The notes: generated by a model from the sequence alone, not told the origin. Counted from the stretch's first letter, positions 33,091 through 41,586 are shown. The stretch: 44,752 nt of DNA from an uncultured Eubacteriales bacterium (GCA_910579575.1 CAJTUM010000015.1:1-44752); one strand, 5' to 3'. Program-made: numbers and translations.

Positions 33091-33900
33091 TTACATCTGG
33101 CTGCGGCGCGTCGCGCCCAGGTAATGAACAATATTCAAATCCTCGGGGATATCCTGGCCATGGTTGCCGCAGCCGTCGGGCTGCTGATGGACGCCATGGT
33201 CCGGCGAGAAGGTAATCAGGCTGTTGTGCTTGGTCCAGCATTTTTCCACCTGATCGGCCAACTCTACAAAAATATCGATTTGGTTTTGCAGCGCCTCCAT
33301 GGCTTCCGGGCTTTCCACGCCAGCGCGGTGCATCACGTCGTCATATTGCTGGGTGTAAACGCTGATAAAATCATATTCGTCCTGCTCTATCAATTCCAGC
33401 GCCTTTTGCTTGACCTCGTCGTCATAGGGCAAATAGTAGTAATCGATGGGCCGCTGGTTGTAAATCTTGGCCATGCTGGAATCCGCCACGGCTACCAGAG
33501 CAACTTTTTTGCCTGCCCGAACCAAAGCGTCAAACAAGGTGTCAATCTGGATAACCGGCTTTTCATAGGCCTGGATACCGTGAACCTCCGGCAGAGCGCC
33601 GGTATACATGGTGCCGAAGCACACCGGCGTCACCGAGGGCATAGGCGAGCGCAGCGGCAGAGCCAGCTGGGTTCGAGCCAGCACAGGCTGAAACATGGGC
33701 CGGTATTTGTGCAGCAGCCACTGAGCCACTGCGTCTGGGTTGTAGATCAGCGTCCGGGTAATGGGTCCGCCGGCGTGCTCCTGCAAAATGGCCGAAGCCC
33801 AGTCCAGTCCGGCCGCCGCCTGCTTGGGCGCGGGCACGCCGATGGTCTGGGCCACTGTGCCGCACAGGCGGGAAAGGGAAACGGCGTTTTTGTGTTCCAT
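33091..33900 (-). CDS. Alkaline-phosphatase-superfamily hydrolase
   Basis: 269 residues. The pattern MPSVTPVCFGTMYTGALPEV, with the probable nucleophile Ser/Thr, together with VYTQQYDDVMHRAGVESPEA (Asp, His), LITFSPDHGVHQ (Asp-His) and a late NHGQDIPED (His), reproduces the metal-ligand order of the nucleotide pyrophosphatase/alkaline phosphatase superfamily. No signal peptide is visible, so it is likely cytoplasmic. Substrate unknown; a phosphodiester or phosphonate is conceivable. ATG 33900 follows GAGAGGAG; the in-frame extension to 33981 crosses the purB terminator and is rejected. It follows purB on the same strand, but a strong terminator separates them. Confidence 0.75.
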   Translation of the reverse strand: MEHKNAVSLSRLCGTVAQTIGVPAPKQAAAGLDWASAILQEHAGGPITRTLIYNPDAVAQWLLHKYRPMFQPVLARTQLALPLRSPMPSVTPVCFGTMYTGALPEVHGIQAYEKPVIQIDTLFDALVRAGKKVALVAVADSSMAKIYNQRPIDYYYLPYDDEVKQKALELIEQDEYDFISVYTQQYDDVMHRAGVESPEAMEALQNQIDIFVELADQVEKCWTKHNSLITFSPDHGVHQQPDGCGNHGQDIPEDLNIVHYLGATRRSQM

Positions 33901-33924
33901 GGAATTCTCCTCTCTGTTAGGCGA

Positions 33925-33954
33925 AAAAGGGCGCTTTTGCGCGCCCTTTTCTAT
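33925..33954 (-). terminator. Terminator after purB
   Basis: Perfect 10-bp stem AAAAGGGCGC/GCGCCCTTTT (33925-33934 with 33941-33950) over a 6-base loop, immediately after the purB stop, with T runs on both strands. Confidence 0.85.
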
Positions 33955-33955
33955 T

Positions 33956-35392
33956 TTATACATGGATGGCGGTTTCGCCAATGTTCAGATCCTTATATCG
34001 CTCCAGCACAGGCTCCACAACTTCCCGCAGGAAGTCTTCTGTCTGCAAAGCGGCGCAGCCCACATATTTTTCCGGGGAAAGCAGACCTTCCAGCTCCGCT
34101 TCCGTTACGCCGAAGACAGGGTCGGCAGCGATGCGGGCGATCAGGTCGTTGGGTTTGCCCTCCTGCTTCACCTGGCGGGCGGCGGCCATGGAATGCTCCC
34201 GAATGCGCTCATGAAGCTCCTGCCGGTCTCCGCCCCGGCGCACGGCGTCCATCATGATATTTTCTGTGGCCATAAAGGGCAGCTCTTCCCGTAAATGTTT
34301 CTCAATCATCTTGGGATAGACCACCAGGCCGGCGGATACATTGAGATAAAGGTTGAGCACAGCGTCGCAGCACAGGAAGCCCTCGGCAATGCTGAGGCGC
34401 TTGTTGGCGCTGTCGTCCAGAGTGCGCTCAAACCACTGCGTCGCGGCGGTAATGGCCGGGTTCATGGAATCGATCATCAGGTACCGGGCCAGGGCGGCGA
34501 TGCGTTCGCAGCGCATGGGGTTGCGCTTATAGGCCATGGCGGAGGAACCGATCTGGTTCTTTTCAAAGGGCTCCTCCATCTCCTTCATATGCTGAAGCAG
34601 GCGCATATCGTTGCTGAATTTGGCGGCGCTCTGGCCAATCAGCGCCAGCACACTGAGCACTTTGTAATCCACCTTACGAGAATAGGTTTGGCCGGAGACG
34701 GGCGCGCATTTCTCAAAGCCCATTTTCTGGGCAATCAGGCTGTCCAGCTGACGGACCTTTTCATAATCGTTGTCGAACAGTTCCAAAAAGCTGGCCTGGG
34801 TGCCGGTGGTTCCCTTGCTGCCCAGCAGCTTCAGGCCGTCCATCGTCTGCTGGACCTCTTCTATATCCATCAGAATATCGTTGATCCACAGCGCGGCCCG
34901 CTTGCCCACCGTGGTGGGCTGGGCAGGCTGATAATGCGTATAAGCCAGGGTGGGCAGATCCTTATATTGCCGGGCGAAGTCCGTCAGCCGCCGCAAAATC
35001 TCCGCCAGCTTGGCCAACAGCAGCTGGAGGCCCTGACGCATGATAATAACGTCGGTGTTGTCCCCCACATAGCAGGAGGTGGCTCCCAAATGGATAATCG
35101 GCCGCGCTTTGGGGCAAAGCTCTCCAAACGTATGGACGTGGGCCATCACATCGTGGCGGAACTTGGATTCATATTCCGCCGCCTTTTCAAAATCAATGTC
35201 CTCAAGATGGGCCTTCATCTCAGAGATCTGTTCGTCGGAAATCTCCAGGCCCAGCTGCTGCTCCGCTTCCGCCAGCGCCACCCAAAGCCTGCGCCAGGTG
35301 GAAAACTTATATTGAGATGAAAACAGATACTTCATCTCCGGGCTGGCATACCGGGAGTTCAGCGGCGTTTCATAACTGCGATAATCCTTCAT
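33956..35392 (-). CDS. purB: Adenylosuccinate lyase
   Basis: 478 residues. PurB splits adenylosuccinate to AMP and SAICAR to AICAR, each with release of fumarate. The fumarase/aspartase superfamily signature GSSAMAYKRNPMRCERIA is intact; ATSCYVGDNTD and THYQPAQPTTVGKRAALW are further active-site regions. Length is that of the longer PurB form also found in eukaryotes and some Clostridia. ATG 35392 follows AAAGGCGG with a long spacer; TTG one codon earlier is an alternative. A well-formed promoter lies at 35432-35460. Confidence 0.95.
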   Translation of the reverse strand: MKDYRSYETPLNSRYASPEMKYLFSSQYKFSTWRRLWVALAEAEQQLGLEISDEQISEMKAHLEDIDFEKAAEYESKFRHDVMAHVHTFGELCPKARPIIHLGATSCYVGDNTDVIIMRQGLQLLLAKLAEILRRLTDFARQYKDLPTLAYTHYQPAQPTTVGKRAALWINDILMDIEEVQQTMDGLKLLGSKGTTGTQASFLELFDNDYEKVRQLDSLIAQKMGFEKCAPVSGQTYSRKVDYKVLSVLALIGQSAAKFSNDMRLLQHMKEMEEPFEKNQIGSSAMAYKRNPMRCERIAALARYLMIDSMNPAITAATQWFERTLDDSANKRLSIAEGFLCCDAVLNLYLNVSAGLVVYPKMIEKHLREELPFMATENIMMDAVRRGGDRQELHERIREHSMAAARQVKQEGKPNDLIARIAADPVFGVTEAELEGLLSPEKYVGCAALQTEDFLREVVEPVLERYKDLNIGETAIHV

Positions 35393-35431
35393 CAATCTGT
35401 TCCGCCTTTCATGGTTCGGTTGATATCTCCC

Positions 35432-35460
35432 ATTTTACACAAAACCCCGAAAGGTTGCAA
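35432..35460 (-). promoter_or_regulatory. Sigma-A promoter of purB
   Basis: On the minus strand TTGCAA (35455-35460) and TAAAAT (35432-35437) with a 17-base spacer, 40 bases before the purB start. Confidence 0.78.
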
Positions 35461-35667
35461 GGTTTGCGGAGAAAATACGAAAATACAGTATAAAAATGAC
35501 GGTTTTTACGTTTTTATGAAAAATAACGGGGAATTCCCAAAAACAGAACATATTTTTGTTCGTTCTGTCAATAAACTTCGCCCTCTCCCCGTGGTATCAT
35601 AATAGCGTGATCACGAAATGGCCGTAAACAACGACAGAACGAAACAGCGCCGAGCCATAACGTCGAA

Positions 35668-35753
35668 ATGAGGAGGCGAAACAGCAGACCCTTGTGGCTC
35701 ATTTGGGAGAAAACATGAATCAGGAAATTTTTAAAAATCTGGGAGGATTTTAA
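35668..35753 (+). other. Two overlapping leader-peptide-sized frames
   Basis: The 363-base gap before the gene at 35756 has no larger gene I can support. It contains MRRRNSRPLWLIWEKT (35668-35718), whose stop overlaps the ATG of MNQEIFKNLGGF (35715-35753, preceded by GGGAGA), which in turn stops two bases before the next ATG. The ribosome site of the downstream gene lies inside the second frame. This could couple translation, or be chance. The upstream part is AT-rich (35461-35600) with a possible TATCATAAT -10 at 35595-35603 and no convincing -35. Confidence 0.3.
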
Positions 35754-35755
35754 CG

Positions 35756-36784
35756 ATGGCTGTGAACGATAAGAAGGTTTTTCTGTATGTGGGGAAATCG
35801 AATGAAGCGGGAACTACAACATATCCCACCTACACCGATACTCAGATCAAGGCGTTTAACGCCGATGAGTTCGTGCTGACCTGTGGTAACTATGACGGTT
35901 ACTTGAAAGACCGAGACGCAATGGATGAATATATTGCATCTCTCCTCAAGCTGGCCAAGCAGGTGATCCGGCGTACCGGCAAATTCATCTGGCTGGGCAT
36001 CCCCCGTCCGCCTAAAGCGCAAAAGGATTTAAGCGGAGAATGGATTCCTATCACTATGGATGAATATGAGGGCTACGCTTATCGGTATCTCGATTGGTTC
36101 ATTGAACCCGTCCATCAGGAGCTCATTCAACTAATAGCTTCCAACGGACACGACTACTACTACACCTATGTGCAAGGGTTCTATATGAACGATGAGCATG
36201 TTTCTCGCAGCGATTTGGGCTTTGGCGTGGATTTCTCCTACTCCAACCTTCTGTCCCATCCGCAGATTTTCATGTACAGCATCATCTTAGATCACCTGAA
36301 AAGCTCCACTTATGGATGGAAGAAGCTTCTTTGGGCTCCCTATGCTGGGAGGGGAGGCAACTATAGCTCCACCTACGCCGATATTGCGTATATCGCCAAC
36401 ACCACCGATATCTTCGATACGGTACTTTTGCAGCCGGGCGTATACCTGCATAGCAACGACGATGTGGACCTGAACGCGGATGTGATCCGCAACTCTATGA
36501 ATATGCAGGAAGTGCGTACCCGTGACGACAAGGGGAACACCAACAACCGGGTTGTAGCCAAGCGTTCTTCCACAAAGATCGGCTGCCAGATGGAAATTGA
36601 CGAAAAATTCATCTACAACCCTACCGTCTACAAGGCAACCTATAACAAGACTGTCGACAAACTGGGCGGGAGCAATGTTACCGTTCCTTCTGACCGTCAT
36701 TTTAGCTTCTACTGGGGTGACGATACCAGCGTCATGGCCGATTTGACTAAGGAGGTCAACAAATTTTTCGCAAATCTCAACTAA
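35756..36784 (+). CDS. DUF4855-like protein, probable TIM-barrel glycosidase relative
   Basis: 342 residues, lower GC than the neighbouring genes. It starts MAVNDKKVFLYVGKSNEAGT with no signal peptide. Stretches such as GKFIWLGIPRPP, YYYTYVQGFYMNDEHV, KKLLWAPYAGRGGNYSSTYA and DTVLLQPGVYLHSNDD follow the order of DUF4855 proteins, in which a barrel-like domain has W-x-P-Y and L-Q-P-x-Y strand ends. The assignment is from memory of that family and is tentative. GGGAGG lies nine bases before ATG 35756. The gene stands alone, has its own terminator, and with its different composition may be horizontally acquired. Confidence 0.5.
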   Translation: MAVNDKKVFLYVGKSNEAGTTTYPTYTDTQIKAFNADEFVLTCGNYDGYLKDRDAMDEYIASLLKLAKQVIRRTGKFIWLGIPRPPKAQKDLSGEWIPITMDEYEGYAYRYLDWFIEPVHQELIQLIASNGHDYYYTYVQGFYMNDEHVSRSDLGFGVDFSYSNLLSHPQIFMYSIILDHLKSSTYGWKKLLWAPYAGRGGNYSSTYADIAYIANTTDIFDTVLLQPGVYLHSNDDVDLNADVIRNSMNMQEVRTRDDKGNTNNRVVAKRSSTKIGCQMEIDEKFIYNPTVYKATYNKTVDKLGGSNVTVPSDRHFSFYWGDDTSVMADLTKEVNKFFANLN

Positions 36785-36801
36785 CCCACATAACCCCCTT
36801 T

Positions 36802-36834
36802 GGGAGGCAGATGAAAATCTGCCTCCCTTTTTTC
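36802..36834 (+). terminator. Terminator after the DUF4855-like gene
   Basis: GGGAGGCAGA pairs with TCTGCCTCCC over a TGAAAA loop, followed by TTTTTT. Confidence 0.92.
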
Positions 36835-36907
36835 ATATTAAAAACTGTACAAGAATAGAATTCTATGATAAAATTTATAAGGATATTATAAATAAGGAGT
36901 GATTATC

Positions 36908-39700
36908 ATGGCAAAATTTCAAAAGCTTTTTTCTTATTGTGTCTGCACTTTGTTATGCTGTGCGGCTCTGGCCTTACCTGCTTATGCGGGGGAAACTTCC
37001 ATGTTAGGGGAGCATCGAACTGTGAGCGCTGGTTTGGCTGTAACAGAACAGGGCGAAGTTTGGCAATGGGCCCCGGCAGAAGCGGACACCGCCAACTTTG
37101 TCCCATTCAAAATTCAGGGACTTGCCAATATTGTAGAAGTCAGCGGAGATGGAAACCTGGGCGCAGCCATTGACGCCGACGGCAATCTATACACTTGGGG
37201 CCATAGCGAATATGGGCAGCTGGGGTTGGGAAAAATTGAGGATCAGTCAACCCCCGCCAAAGTGGAAGGAATCTCTCATGTAACGTCTGTCAGCATTTCT
37301 TCTCAGGGAATTACAGCCTGCGCCGCCACAGAAGACGGCAGTTTTTATGTATGGGGCAAGGTTTATGATGGGGAGCTGATTAAGTCGGGCTCCACCACAG
37401 GGCCAATCTGGAGGACCTACCGCACCCCCCACAAAGTTTTGCCATTCACCGATGCGGCAACTGTTAGCTGTGCCGATGATTTTTTTGCTCTGATTACCAA
37501 AGCTGGCGACCTTTATATTGGCGATTTAGGCGCCTCTATGGTTTCTTATGGCGATCCATATGATTTATATACTTATACCGAATATTTTTACTCAGAAGAC
37601 GGAGATTATATCGCTGTCTCCTGCGATAAGCGTTCTATTTGCGCTATTCGGAAAAATGGCTCTCTTTATGGTTGGGAAACTCGTTCCGCCAAATACGGCG
37701 GCCGCATGGGAACGAAATCTTTGGGGGTTTTACTGCACAATGTGATAAACGCTTGTGCCGCGCCTGGAGACAAAGCTTCAGGGCTGGCTTTTACAGAGGA
37801 TGGGCAGGCATGGGCTTGGAGCGAAGGTGCAGTGGAAAACATCGTTCCTCCAACACAGCCGCTATCTTGCTTTGCGCTGAATGAAAATCTGAGCGGCGCG
37901 GTTGGCGCCAACGGCATTCTTTGTACATGGTCAGGCACCCAACTGAACCCAAACTTCGTATCTTCATTAAAAGGAATTTCAGTCCCTCAAAAAGTAGATA
38001 CCACTCCCTTTTATCCTTATGCTTCTCAACTTCCCGCAGGCTACCTGGCCTCCCGGCGGACCATTGCCCCCGGTTTTCTGGTGAAGGAAAACGGCGACCT
38101 TTACCGCTGGGTTATGGAGGACAACCGAGAAACCCGGTATTTGGAGAAAATCGAGGGCATCTCCAATGTAGTGGATATCAGCGCGGCCTATGGTCACGGT
38201 TCCCATCTGCCGGTTCGTATCGCCGCCGTCACGGCAGACGGCAGCTTATATACTTGGGGCAGCGGCAGCTCCTATGAGGAAGAAAAGCCCTTGCTCCATC
38301 CGCAAAGCGAGAATATCCCAGTGAAATCCGAGCTGACCGACGTGGTTTCCGTCCATTTAGGCGCTTATGGCGGCGGCGCGGCGCTGACGGCCCAAGGCGA
38401 AATGTATATCTGGGGCTCTCTTTATATCGGAGACGACAAAAAGAACAACTATCAGGCGGTTTACAGAGATATCAAAACGCCGGAAAAGGTGGAAGGTCTG
38501 TCCGACCTGATAGACGTCAGCTGCGATGGGGCCACCTATGCCGCCGTCACCCGAAGCGGCGATTTATATCTCTGGGGGCTGGAAACACGGATGGAAGGGG
38601 ACTATGTCATATTGCCCAACAACACCGCAAAGCCCCACAAAATCGCCGAAAATATCCGACAGGTGGAGCTGACCAGAGGACAAAGTTTTGCAGTCACCCA
38701 AGACGGCCGCGTTTATCAGTGGTCTGCTGACCCCGCCCAAATGCTCCTGCTGGATATGCCGCCGGTCAAGTCCCTGTCTTGCGGCGAGATGTTCTACTAT
38801 GCCGCCGTGACCCAGGACGGCCAACTCTATATGTGGGGCGACAGCAGAACGGAATATCACGATGAGGAAGGGAATTTTTCCAGTCATGTTCCCATCCCGA
38901 TTGAATACGAGGGCAAAAAAACAGCCCAAGTCTCCTTGGGCTGGGGATATACCCAGGTTGTAGATGAAGAAGGCAAGCTTTATCTATCGGGACGACACGC
39001 TTCCGGCAGTTATGTCGCCCCCTATCATCCAGGGCCCGATGTGGACAGCCGAAAAATCCCCCTTTACCATTCCTCCGGCGTCCGAGTCCCTGGCAAAGTA
39101 ACCGGCAGCATGGAGAAATTGCAGGCCGGGTCGGGGAAGGTTTATCAGGCCGGGCAGTTTTCCGATGTAGACGAAAGCAAATGGTACGGCGTCCAGAACC
39201 AGGGAACTGTGCGGGACGCCTATCAGTTGGGGTTGATGGACGGCATGGGCGACGGAACCTTTGCTCCAGAGGGAGGGCTGCGCGTTTCCGAAGCTCTGAA
39301 ACTGGCCTGCGCCCTGCGAGCCGCCTATACCGGCGACCAGATTCCTGCCGCCGCCAAAGGCAAGTCCTGGTACGCGCCTTATGTTCACTATGCCGTTTCT
39401 AACGGCATGATGGAAATCGGCGAATTTGAAGATTATGCCGCTTACGCCACGCGAGCGCAAATGGCCTATCTCTTCGCCGCCGCTTTGCCTGAGGACTGCC
39501 TGACGCTCTCCGATCAAGCGGCTTTGCCCGGCGACGTGACCGATTCTCATCGCTATGCCCGGCAGATTCGGCTGCTTTACCAAGCCGGCGTCCTGCAAGG
39601 CGAGGATTCCTCCGGCGCCTTCCATGGCGACTCCGGCATCACCCGCGCTCAGGCCGCCGCTATCATATCCAGATTGGCTGCTAACGGTCAAAGCGCATAA
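36908..39700 (+). CDS. Secreted RCC1-repeat protein with SLH cell-wall anchor
   Basis: 930 residues. A signal peptide (about 1-28, hydrophobic core VCTLLCCAALALPAYAG) is followed by many RCC1/BLIP-II-type repeats of about 50 residues, each with a pattern like DADGNLYTWGHSEYGQLGLG, SGDLYLWG or QDGQLYMWGDS, probably forming one or two beta-propellers up to about residue 720. Three S-layer homology domains end the protein: FSDVDESKWYGVQNQ with ADG-like GMGDGTFAPE, SWYAPYVHYAVSNGMME, and SHRYARQIRLLYQAGVLQG. It should be exported and bound to secondary wall polymers. ATG 36908 has AAGGAG eight bases upstream. The second half (from about 38040) is GC-richer than the first, so the gene may be a composite. 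Confidence 0.9.
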   Translation: MAKFQKLFSYCVCTLLCCAALALPAYAGETSMLGEHRTVSAGLAVTEQGEVWQWAPAEADTANFVPFKIQGLANIVEVSGDGNLGAAIDADGNLYTWGHSEYGQLGLGKIEDQSTPAKVEGISHVTSVSISSQGITACAATEDGSFYVWGKVYDGELIKSGSTTGPIWRTYRTPHKVLPFTDAATVSCADDFFALITKAGDLYIGDLGASMVSYGDPYDLYTYTEYFYSEDGDYIAVSCDKRSICAIRKNGSLYGWETRSAKYGGRMGTKSLGVLLHNVINACAAPGDKASGLAFTEDGQAWAWSEGAVENIVPPTQPLSCFALNENLSGAVGANGILCTWSGTQLNPNFVSSLKGISVPQKVDTTPFYPYASQLPAGYLASRRTIAPGFLVKENGDLYRWVMEDNRETRYLEKIEGISNVVDISAAYGHGSHLPVRIAAVTADGSLYTWGSGSSYEEEKPLLHPQSENIPVKSELTDVVSVHLGAYGGGAALTAQGEMYIWGSLYIGDDKKNNYQAVYRDIKTPEKVEGLSDLIDVSCDGATYAAVTRSGDLYLWGLETRMEGDYVILPNNTAKPHKIAENIRQVELTRGQSFAVTQDGRVYQWSADPAQMLLLDMPPVKSLSCGEMFYYAAVTQDGQLYMWGDSRTEYHDEEGNFSSHVPIPIEYEGKKTAQVSLGWGYTQVVDEEGKLYLSGRHASGSYVAPYHPGPDVDSRKIPLYHSSGVRVPGKVTGSMEKLQAGSGKVYQAGQFSDVDESKWYGVQNQGTVRDAYQLGLMDGMGDGTFAPEGGLRVSEALKLACALRAAYTGDQIPAAAKGKSWYAPYVHYAVSNGMMEIGEFEDYAAYATRAQMAYLFAAALPEDCLTLSDQAALPGDVTDSHRYARQIRLLYQAGVLQGEDSSGAFHGDSGITRAQAAAIISRLAANGQSA

Positions 39701-39713
39701 TTTCTTCTAAAAC

Positions 39714-39743
39714 AAAAGCGCGGCAAAAGCCGCGCTTTTTTCT
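39714..39743 (+). terminator. Terminator after the RCC1/SLH gene
   Basis: AAAAGCGCGGC pairs with GCCGCGCTTTT over an AAAA loop, followed by Ts. It may also serve the minus-strand membrane gene. Confidence 0.9.
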
Positions 39744-39765
39744 TATGGAATTTAACGCTGTAGCG

Positions 39766-40107
39766 TTACAACAAAAACGCCGCCGCTTGCTCCAGCACCC
39801 CAAACCAGCCGGCCAGCAGCAAAAGAACCAGCAGCGCCAGCTCGAAGAAAAAATTGCCCAAATGCCGCCTGGATTCTTCCTCATAAACGTCCAGCCCCAA
39901 AATCAGCTGCCCCAGCAACAACAGCAGATAGGAAGCTCCTCCCAAAGCCTCGAGCGCCCCAGGAATTTTTGCCTCCGGCGCCGCCAGCGGCAGCAAGAAT
40001 AAAAGGGAGGCCAACCCCAAAAACAGGGCCAGCCATTTGCGCCCAAAGACCCCCTCCGCCGCCAGCCGGAACCATCGCTTTTCACTGAGATTTTTGAGAA
40101 ATTTCTC
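39766..40107 (-). pseudogene. Decayed second copy of the small membrane protein
   Basis: On the minus strand a frame reading FLKNLSEKRWFRLAAEGVF, then several hydrophobic segments and LGLDVYEEESRRHLGNFFFE, ends with TAA at 39766. Its start region is a near-copy of the intact gene 40116-40454 (KNLSGKRWFRLAADRF, GLDVYDDQSKAHKILF). The only well-placed ATG (ATGAGAAATTTC) is out of phase with this frame, and a stop lies just upstream in phase, so the N-terminus is frameshifted. Translation from an internal TTG at 40020 is possible but would lose the conserved start. Confidence 0.6.
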
Positions 40108-40115
40108 ATTTTATG

Positions 40116-40454
40116 CTATTTCAAGACAAAACACAACCAAAGATATATCGGTTCCAAGGCAAATAACACAAACAAAATCTTATGCGCCTTCGACTGGTCG
40201 TCGTATACGTCCAACCCATGGACGCCATATACAGCCATGCACAAGAGATAGGCCAAAGTGCCCAAAATCCAGGGCCAAAGCGGCTGCGCGGCCGGCCGGT
40301 TATCCCCCAGCCGGTTCCAGACGAAAAAGGAAAACCAAATCAAGATACAATCGCAGATATCCGCAATCCATTCCGGCAAAAATCTGTCCGCCGCCAGCCG
40401 GAACCACCTTTTCCCACTGAGATTTTTGCGAAATTCGCCAAACTTTTTCCGCAT
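40116..40454 (-). CDS. Small membrane protein of unknown function
   Basis: 112 residues. A basic N-terminus (MRKKFGEFRKNLSGKRWFRL) is followed by three or four membrane helices (DCILIWFSFFVW, PWILGTLAYLLCMAVYG, KILFVLFALEPIYLWLCFVLK) with GLDVYDDQSKA in a loop. I do not recognise the family. ATG 40454 follows GGGAGGAGAA. A tandem, decayed paralog lies directly downstream. Confidence 0.7.
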   Translation of the reverse strand: MRKKFGEFRKNLSGKRWFRLAADRFLPEWIADICDCILIWFSFFVWNRLGDNRPAAQPLWPWILGTLAYLLCMAVYGVHGLDVYDDQSKAHKILFVLFALEPIYLWLCFVLK

Positions 40455-40532
40455 TTCTCCTCCCAAAATAGTTAAAATTTGATTGATATTATATCGTAAA
40501 AATTTGCTAATGTCAAGAGGCTATTGGAAAAA

Positions 40533-40570
40533 TTTTAGGGTCACAGTTTTAGCTGTGGCCCTAAACTTTT
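40533..40570 (-). terminator. Terminator after the unknown gene at 40569
   Basis: On the minus strand TTTAGGG.CACAG pairs with CTGTG.CCCTAAA with one mismatch over a CTAAAA loop, followed by ATTTTTCC. Confidence 0.8.
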
Positions 40571-41060
40571 AATTCTGCCAGCTACCATTAATCTGAACAG
40601 CCTTGATGTTGCCACAACTGATGATGTACTGCACCTGCTCTTCCGAAAACCGCAACATACCAACATCCACACGAATTTTCTGCCAAGTGGGGTTTTGAGT
40701 CATGGTATTAGCCAAAGACTCTAACGTAGAGATACCCTGATTCATCATACCAAGCATAGTTTGCCTGTCGATTTCCTTCAGGTAATTCAAGGACGCTTTC
40801 AACGCCTGTTTTGCCAAAAAACCTACCACATTGTTAGTCGCAACAGTAATGAATTTTTTCACTACAGCCACTGCAACGCTTTGCAAAACGGATTGTAGTC
40901 GGCTTTCATTTTGGGTAGAAACAGTGTAATCGCGTACACCTTTCATCACCACAGCCATGTCCATGATCTCGTTACGAGTTAGCTCTTGCGTTTGGACATA
41001 CTCTTGAGCCGCTCTTTCCTCGCCTTGTGCCTGTACGTTCATTTTTTCGGTCTCGCTCAT
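40569..41060 (-). CDS. Unknown protein in an AT-rich island
   Basis: 163 residues; I do not recognise it. The first 30 residues are Glu/Gln-rich, then a helical region with QSVLQSVAVAVVKKFITVAT and NNVVGFLAKQALKASLNYLK, where a short hydrophobic stretch could touch a membrane or form a coiled assembly. The end has MLRFSEEQVQYIISCGNIKA. GC content is well below its neighbours. ATG 41060 has a perfect AAAGGAGGT upstream. Together with the phage-type regulator upstream it probably belongs to a small acquired module. Confidence 0.65.
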   Translation of the reverse strand: MSETEKMNVQAQGEERAAQEYVQTQELTRNEIMDMAVVMKGVRDYTVSTQNESRLQSVLQSVAVAVVKKFITVATNNVVGFLAKQALKASLNYLKEIDRQTMLGMMNQGISTLESLANTMTQNPTWQKIRVDVGMLRFSEEQVQYIISCGNIKAVQINGSWQN

Positions 41061-41078
41061 AATAAGCTCGACCTCCTT

Positions 41079-41112
41079 TCTTTAAATTATAATTTAATTA
41101 TAATTTAATAAA
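41079..41112. repeat. AT-rich short tandem repeat
   Basis: Three partly overlapping units of AATTATAATTTA lie just upstream of the ribosome site of the gene at 40569-41060. They contain only A and T; they could act as an UP element or simply reflect the AT-rich origin of the island. Confidence 0.5.
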
Positions 41113-41142
41113 ACGCACAAAAAGCACAATATATTCTCTTTT

Positions 41143-41469
41143 TTATTTTTCTTTATTTAGAAATCTGGTTACTGCCATGCGAGCACAACTTTCACTGGCT
41201 CCACCCCCCATTCTTTGAGCTACCTGCACCCAAGACATTCCTTGTTCATAGCGCAAGGTCATAATTTGCCGGATGCGACTATCATCCACTGTTTCGATAT
41301 ACTGTTCCAAGCGAAAAAGTTCTTCTTGGCACTCATTTAATCGCTTTTTCAGCAATACCTCCAGTTCATACGTTACCTTACCTTTCTGTTTCATTTCAGA
41401 TATTTGAGTGGTTAATCGATGAATTTCTTTTCTTAAATAAGAAAGTTGAGATAGTTCTTTCACCGTCAT
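41143..41469 (-). CDS. Phage-type small regulator with sigma-4-like HTH
   Basis: 108 residues. An N-terminal coiled coil (LRKEIHRLTTQISEMKQKGK, then LLKKRLNECQEELFRLEQYI) is followed by DDSRIRQIMTLRYEQGMSWV and QVAQRMGGGASESCARMAV, a sigma-70 region 4-like helix-turn-helix. This layout is that of DUF1492/ArpU/RinA-type late regulators of Gram-positive phages and integrative elements (family knowledge). The ribosome site is weak (GAGATGA). A TTGAAA-16-TATTAT promoter lies upstream at 41535-41562. No other phage gene is visible, so this is a remnant or a tiny module. Confidence 0.78.
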   Translation of the reverse strand: MTVKELSQLSYLRKEIHRLTTQISEMKQKGKVTYELEVLLKKRLNECQEELFRLEQYIETVDDSRIRQIMTLRYEQGMSWVQVAQRMGGGASESCARMAVTRFLNKEK

Positions 41470-41534
41470 ATATATTTTTCATCTCTATATATTTTTATTT
41501 ATAATAATATATTATTTAAAATTATTATAATAAT

Positions 41535-41562
41535 ATAATACCACGATATATCCTGATTTCAA
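41535..41562 (-). promoter_or_regulatory. Promoter of the AT-rich island
   Basis: On the minus strand TTGAAA (41557-41562) and TATTAT (41535-41540) with a 16-base spacer, in a strongly AT-rich stretch (41470-41560) that holds no gene. Confidence 0.6.
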
Positions 41563-41586
41563 GTTTTGGGAATTAAATTTCTTGAT

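Noticed and set aside
35411..35602. Plus-strand frame of 63 codons with a CxxC between purB and the gene at 35756
   Set aside because: It overlaps the purB promoter, lacks a ribosome site, and shows no family resemblance.
36841..36907. Promoter for the RCC1/SLH gene
   Set aside because: Several AT-rich hexamers (TAAAAT, TATTAT) are possible, but none has a convincing -35 at 16-18 bases, so no single site is called.
39754..39767. Perfect palindrome AACGCTGTAGCGTT
   Set aside because: Short, next to the stop of a decayed gene, no T run; too little to call a terminator or operator.
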